Part shown: positions 11,386 to 11,403 of the stretch, piece by piece
Numbering within the stretch: the stretch's first letter is position 1
How the letters are laid out: each line of letters begins with the position of its first letter
Source of the DNA: Thermodesulfobacteriota bacterium
GTDB lineage: Bacteria > Desulfobacterota_D > UBA1144 > Nemesobacterales > UBA2774
Direction of reading: 5' to 3'
Length of the DNA stretch: 11,403 bases
Assembly (NCBI GenBank): GCA_035325995.1
Contig: DAOKYU010000027.1
Coordinates: 1-11,403 of the forward strand
Translations under genes and position numbers: made by a program
Notes under the pieces: generated by a model
Told to the model about the DNA's origin: nothing
The model's input: the letters and a program-made list of their open reading frames with translations, nothing else
Database searches by the model: none

Positions 11386-11403
11386 CATCCCATCATATTG
11401 CAA
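11386..11403 (+). repeat. start of another structured repeat copy, cut by the window edge
   Basis: The last bases (CATCCCATCATATTGCAA) match the junction of the 94-bp repeat and the TATTGC leader hairpin at 4613-4634. A further copy probably continues beyond the window. Confidence 0.5.

Overview
The window looks like chromosomal DNA from a Gram-negative bacterium of moderately high GC. Two Sec signal peptides and a predicted outer-membrane beta-barrel ending in Phe support the Gram-negative call. Codon third positions are rich in G and C. Recognisable proteins occupy only about 52% of the window, which is low for a bacterium. The phylum cannot be fixed from this sequence. The family mix, plus chains of widespread intergenic repeats, would suit a deltaproteobacterium-like or uncultured lineage, but that is inference. 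There is no rRNA, tRNA, transposase, integrase or CRISPR array.

Layout from left to right: a small HEAT-like helical protein (minus); repeat region 1; an exported peroxiredoxin-like redoxin (plus); a short repeat region; an outer-membrane beta-barrel protein (minus); repeat region 2; a TSUP (TauE/SafE) permease (minus); repeat region 3; inorganic pyrophosphatase ppa (minus); repeat region 4; a predicted winged-helix protein (minus) divergent from a histone H1-like Lys/Ala/Pro protein (plus), separated by a dense regulatory region; a translationally coupled lipid kinase and dual-specificity phosphatase pair (minus); and a final region with a possible small exported-protein remnant cut off by repeats.

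The most notable content is non-coding. Ten or eleven copies of a structured repeat fill most of the large intergenic gaps, always in the same orientation. A full copy is about 185 bp and consists of up to five consecutive hairpins. Several stems keep pairing between copies through compensatory base changes, so the fold itself seems to have been conserved. Other repeats (TGTCATTCC hairpins, C-run/G-run hairpins, inverted-repeat-bounded pieces) are interspersed or abutting.

A second point of interest is 8301-8603. It holds a near-consensus sigma70 promoter with palindromes over its -35 and start, then a perfect Shine-Dalgarno serving a three-codon ORF, then a 42-nt imperfect hairpin, all ahead of the histone-like gene. 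The third is the lipid kinase/phosphatase operon, joined by a four-base GTGA overlap, which suggests linked turnover of a phospholipid phosphate.
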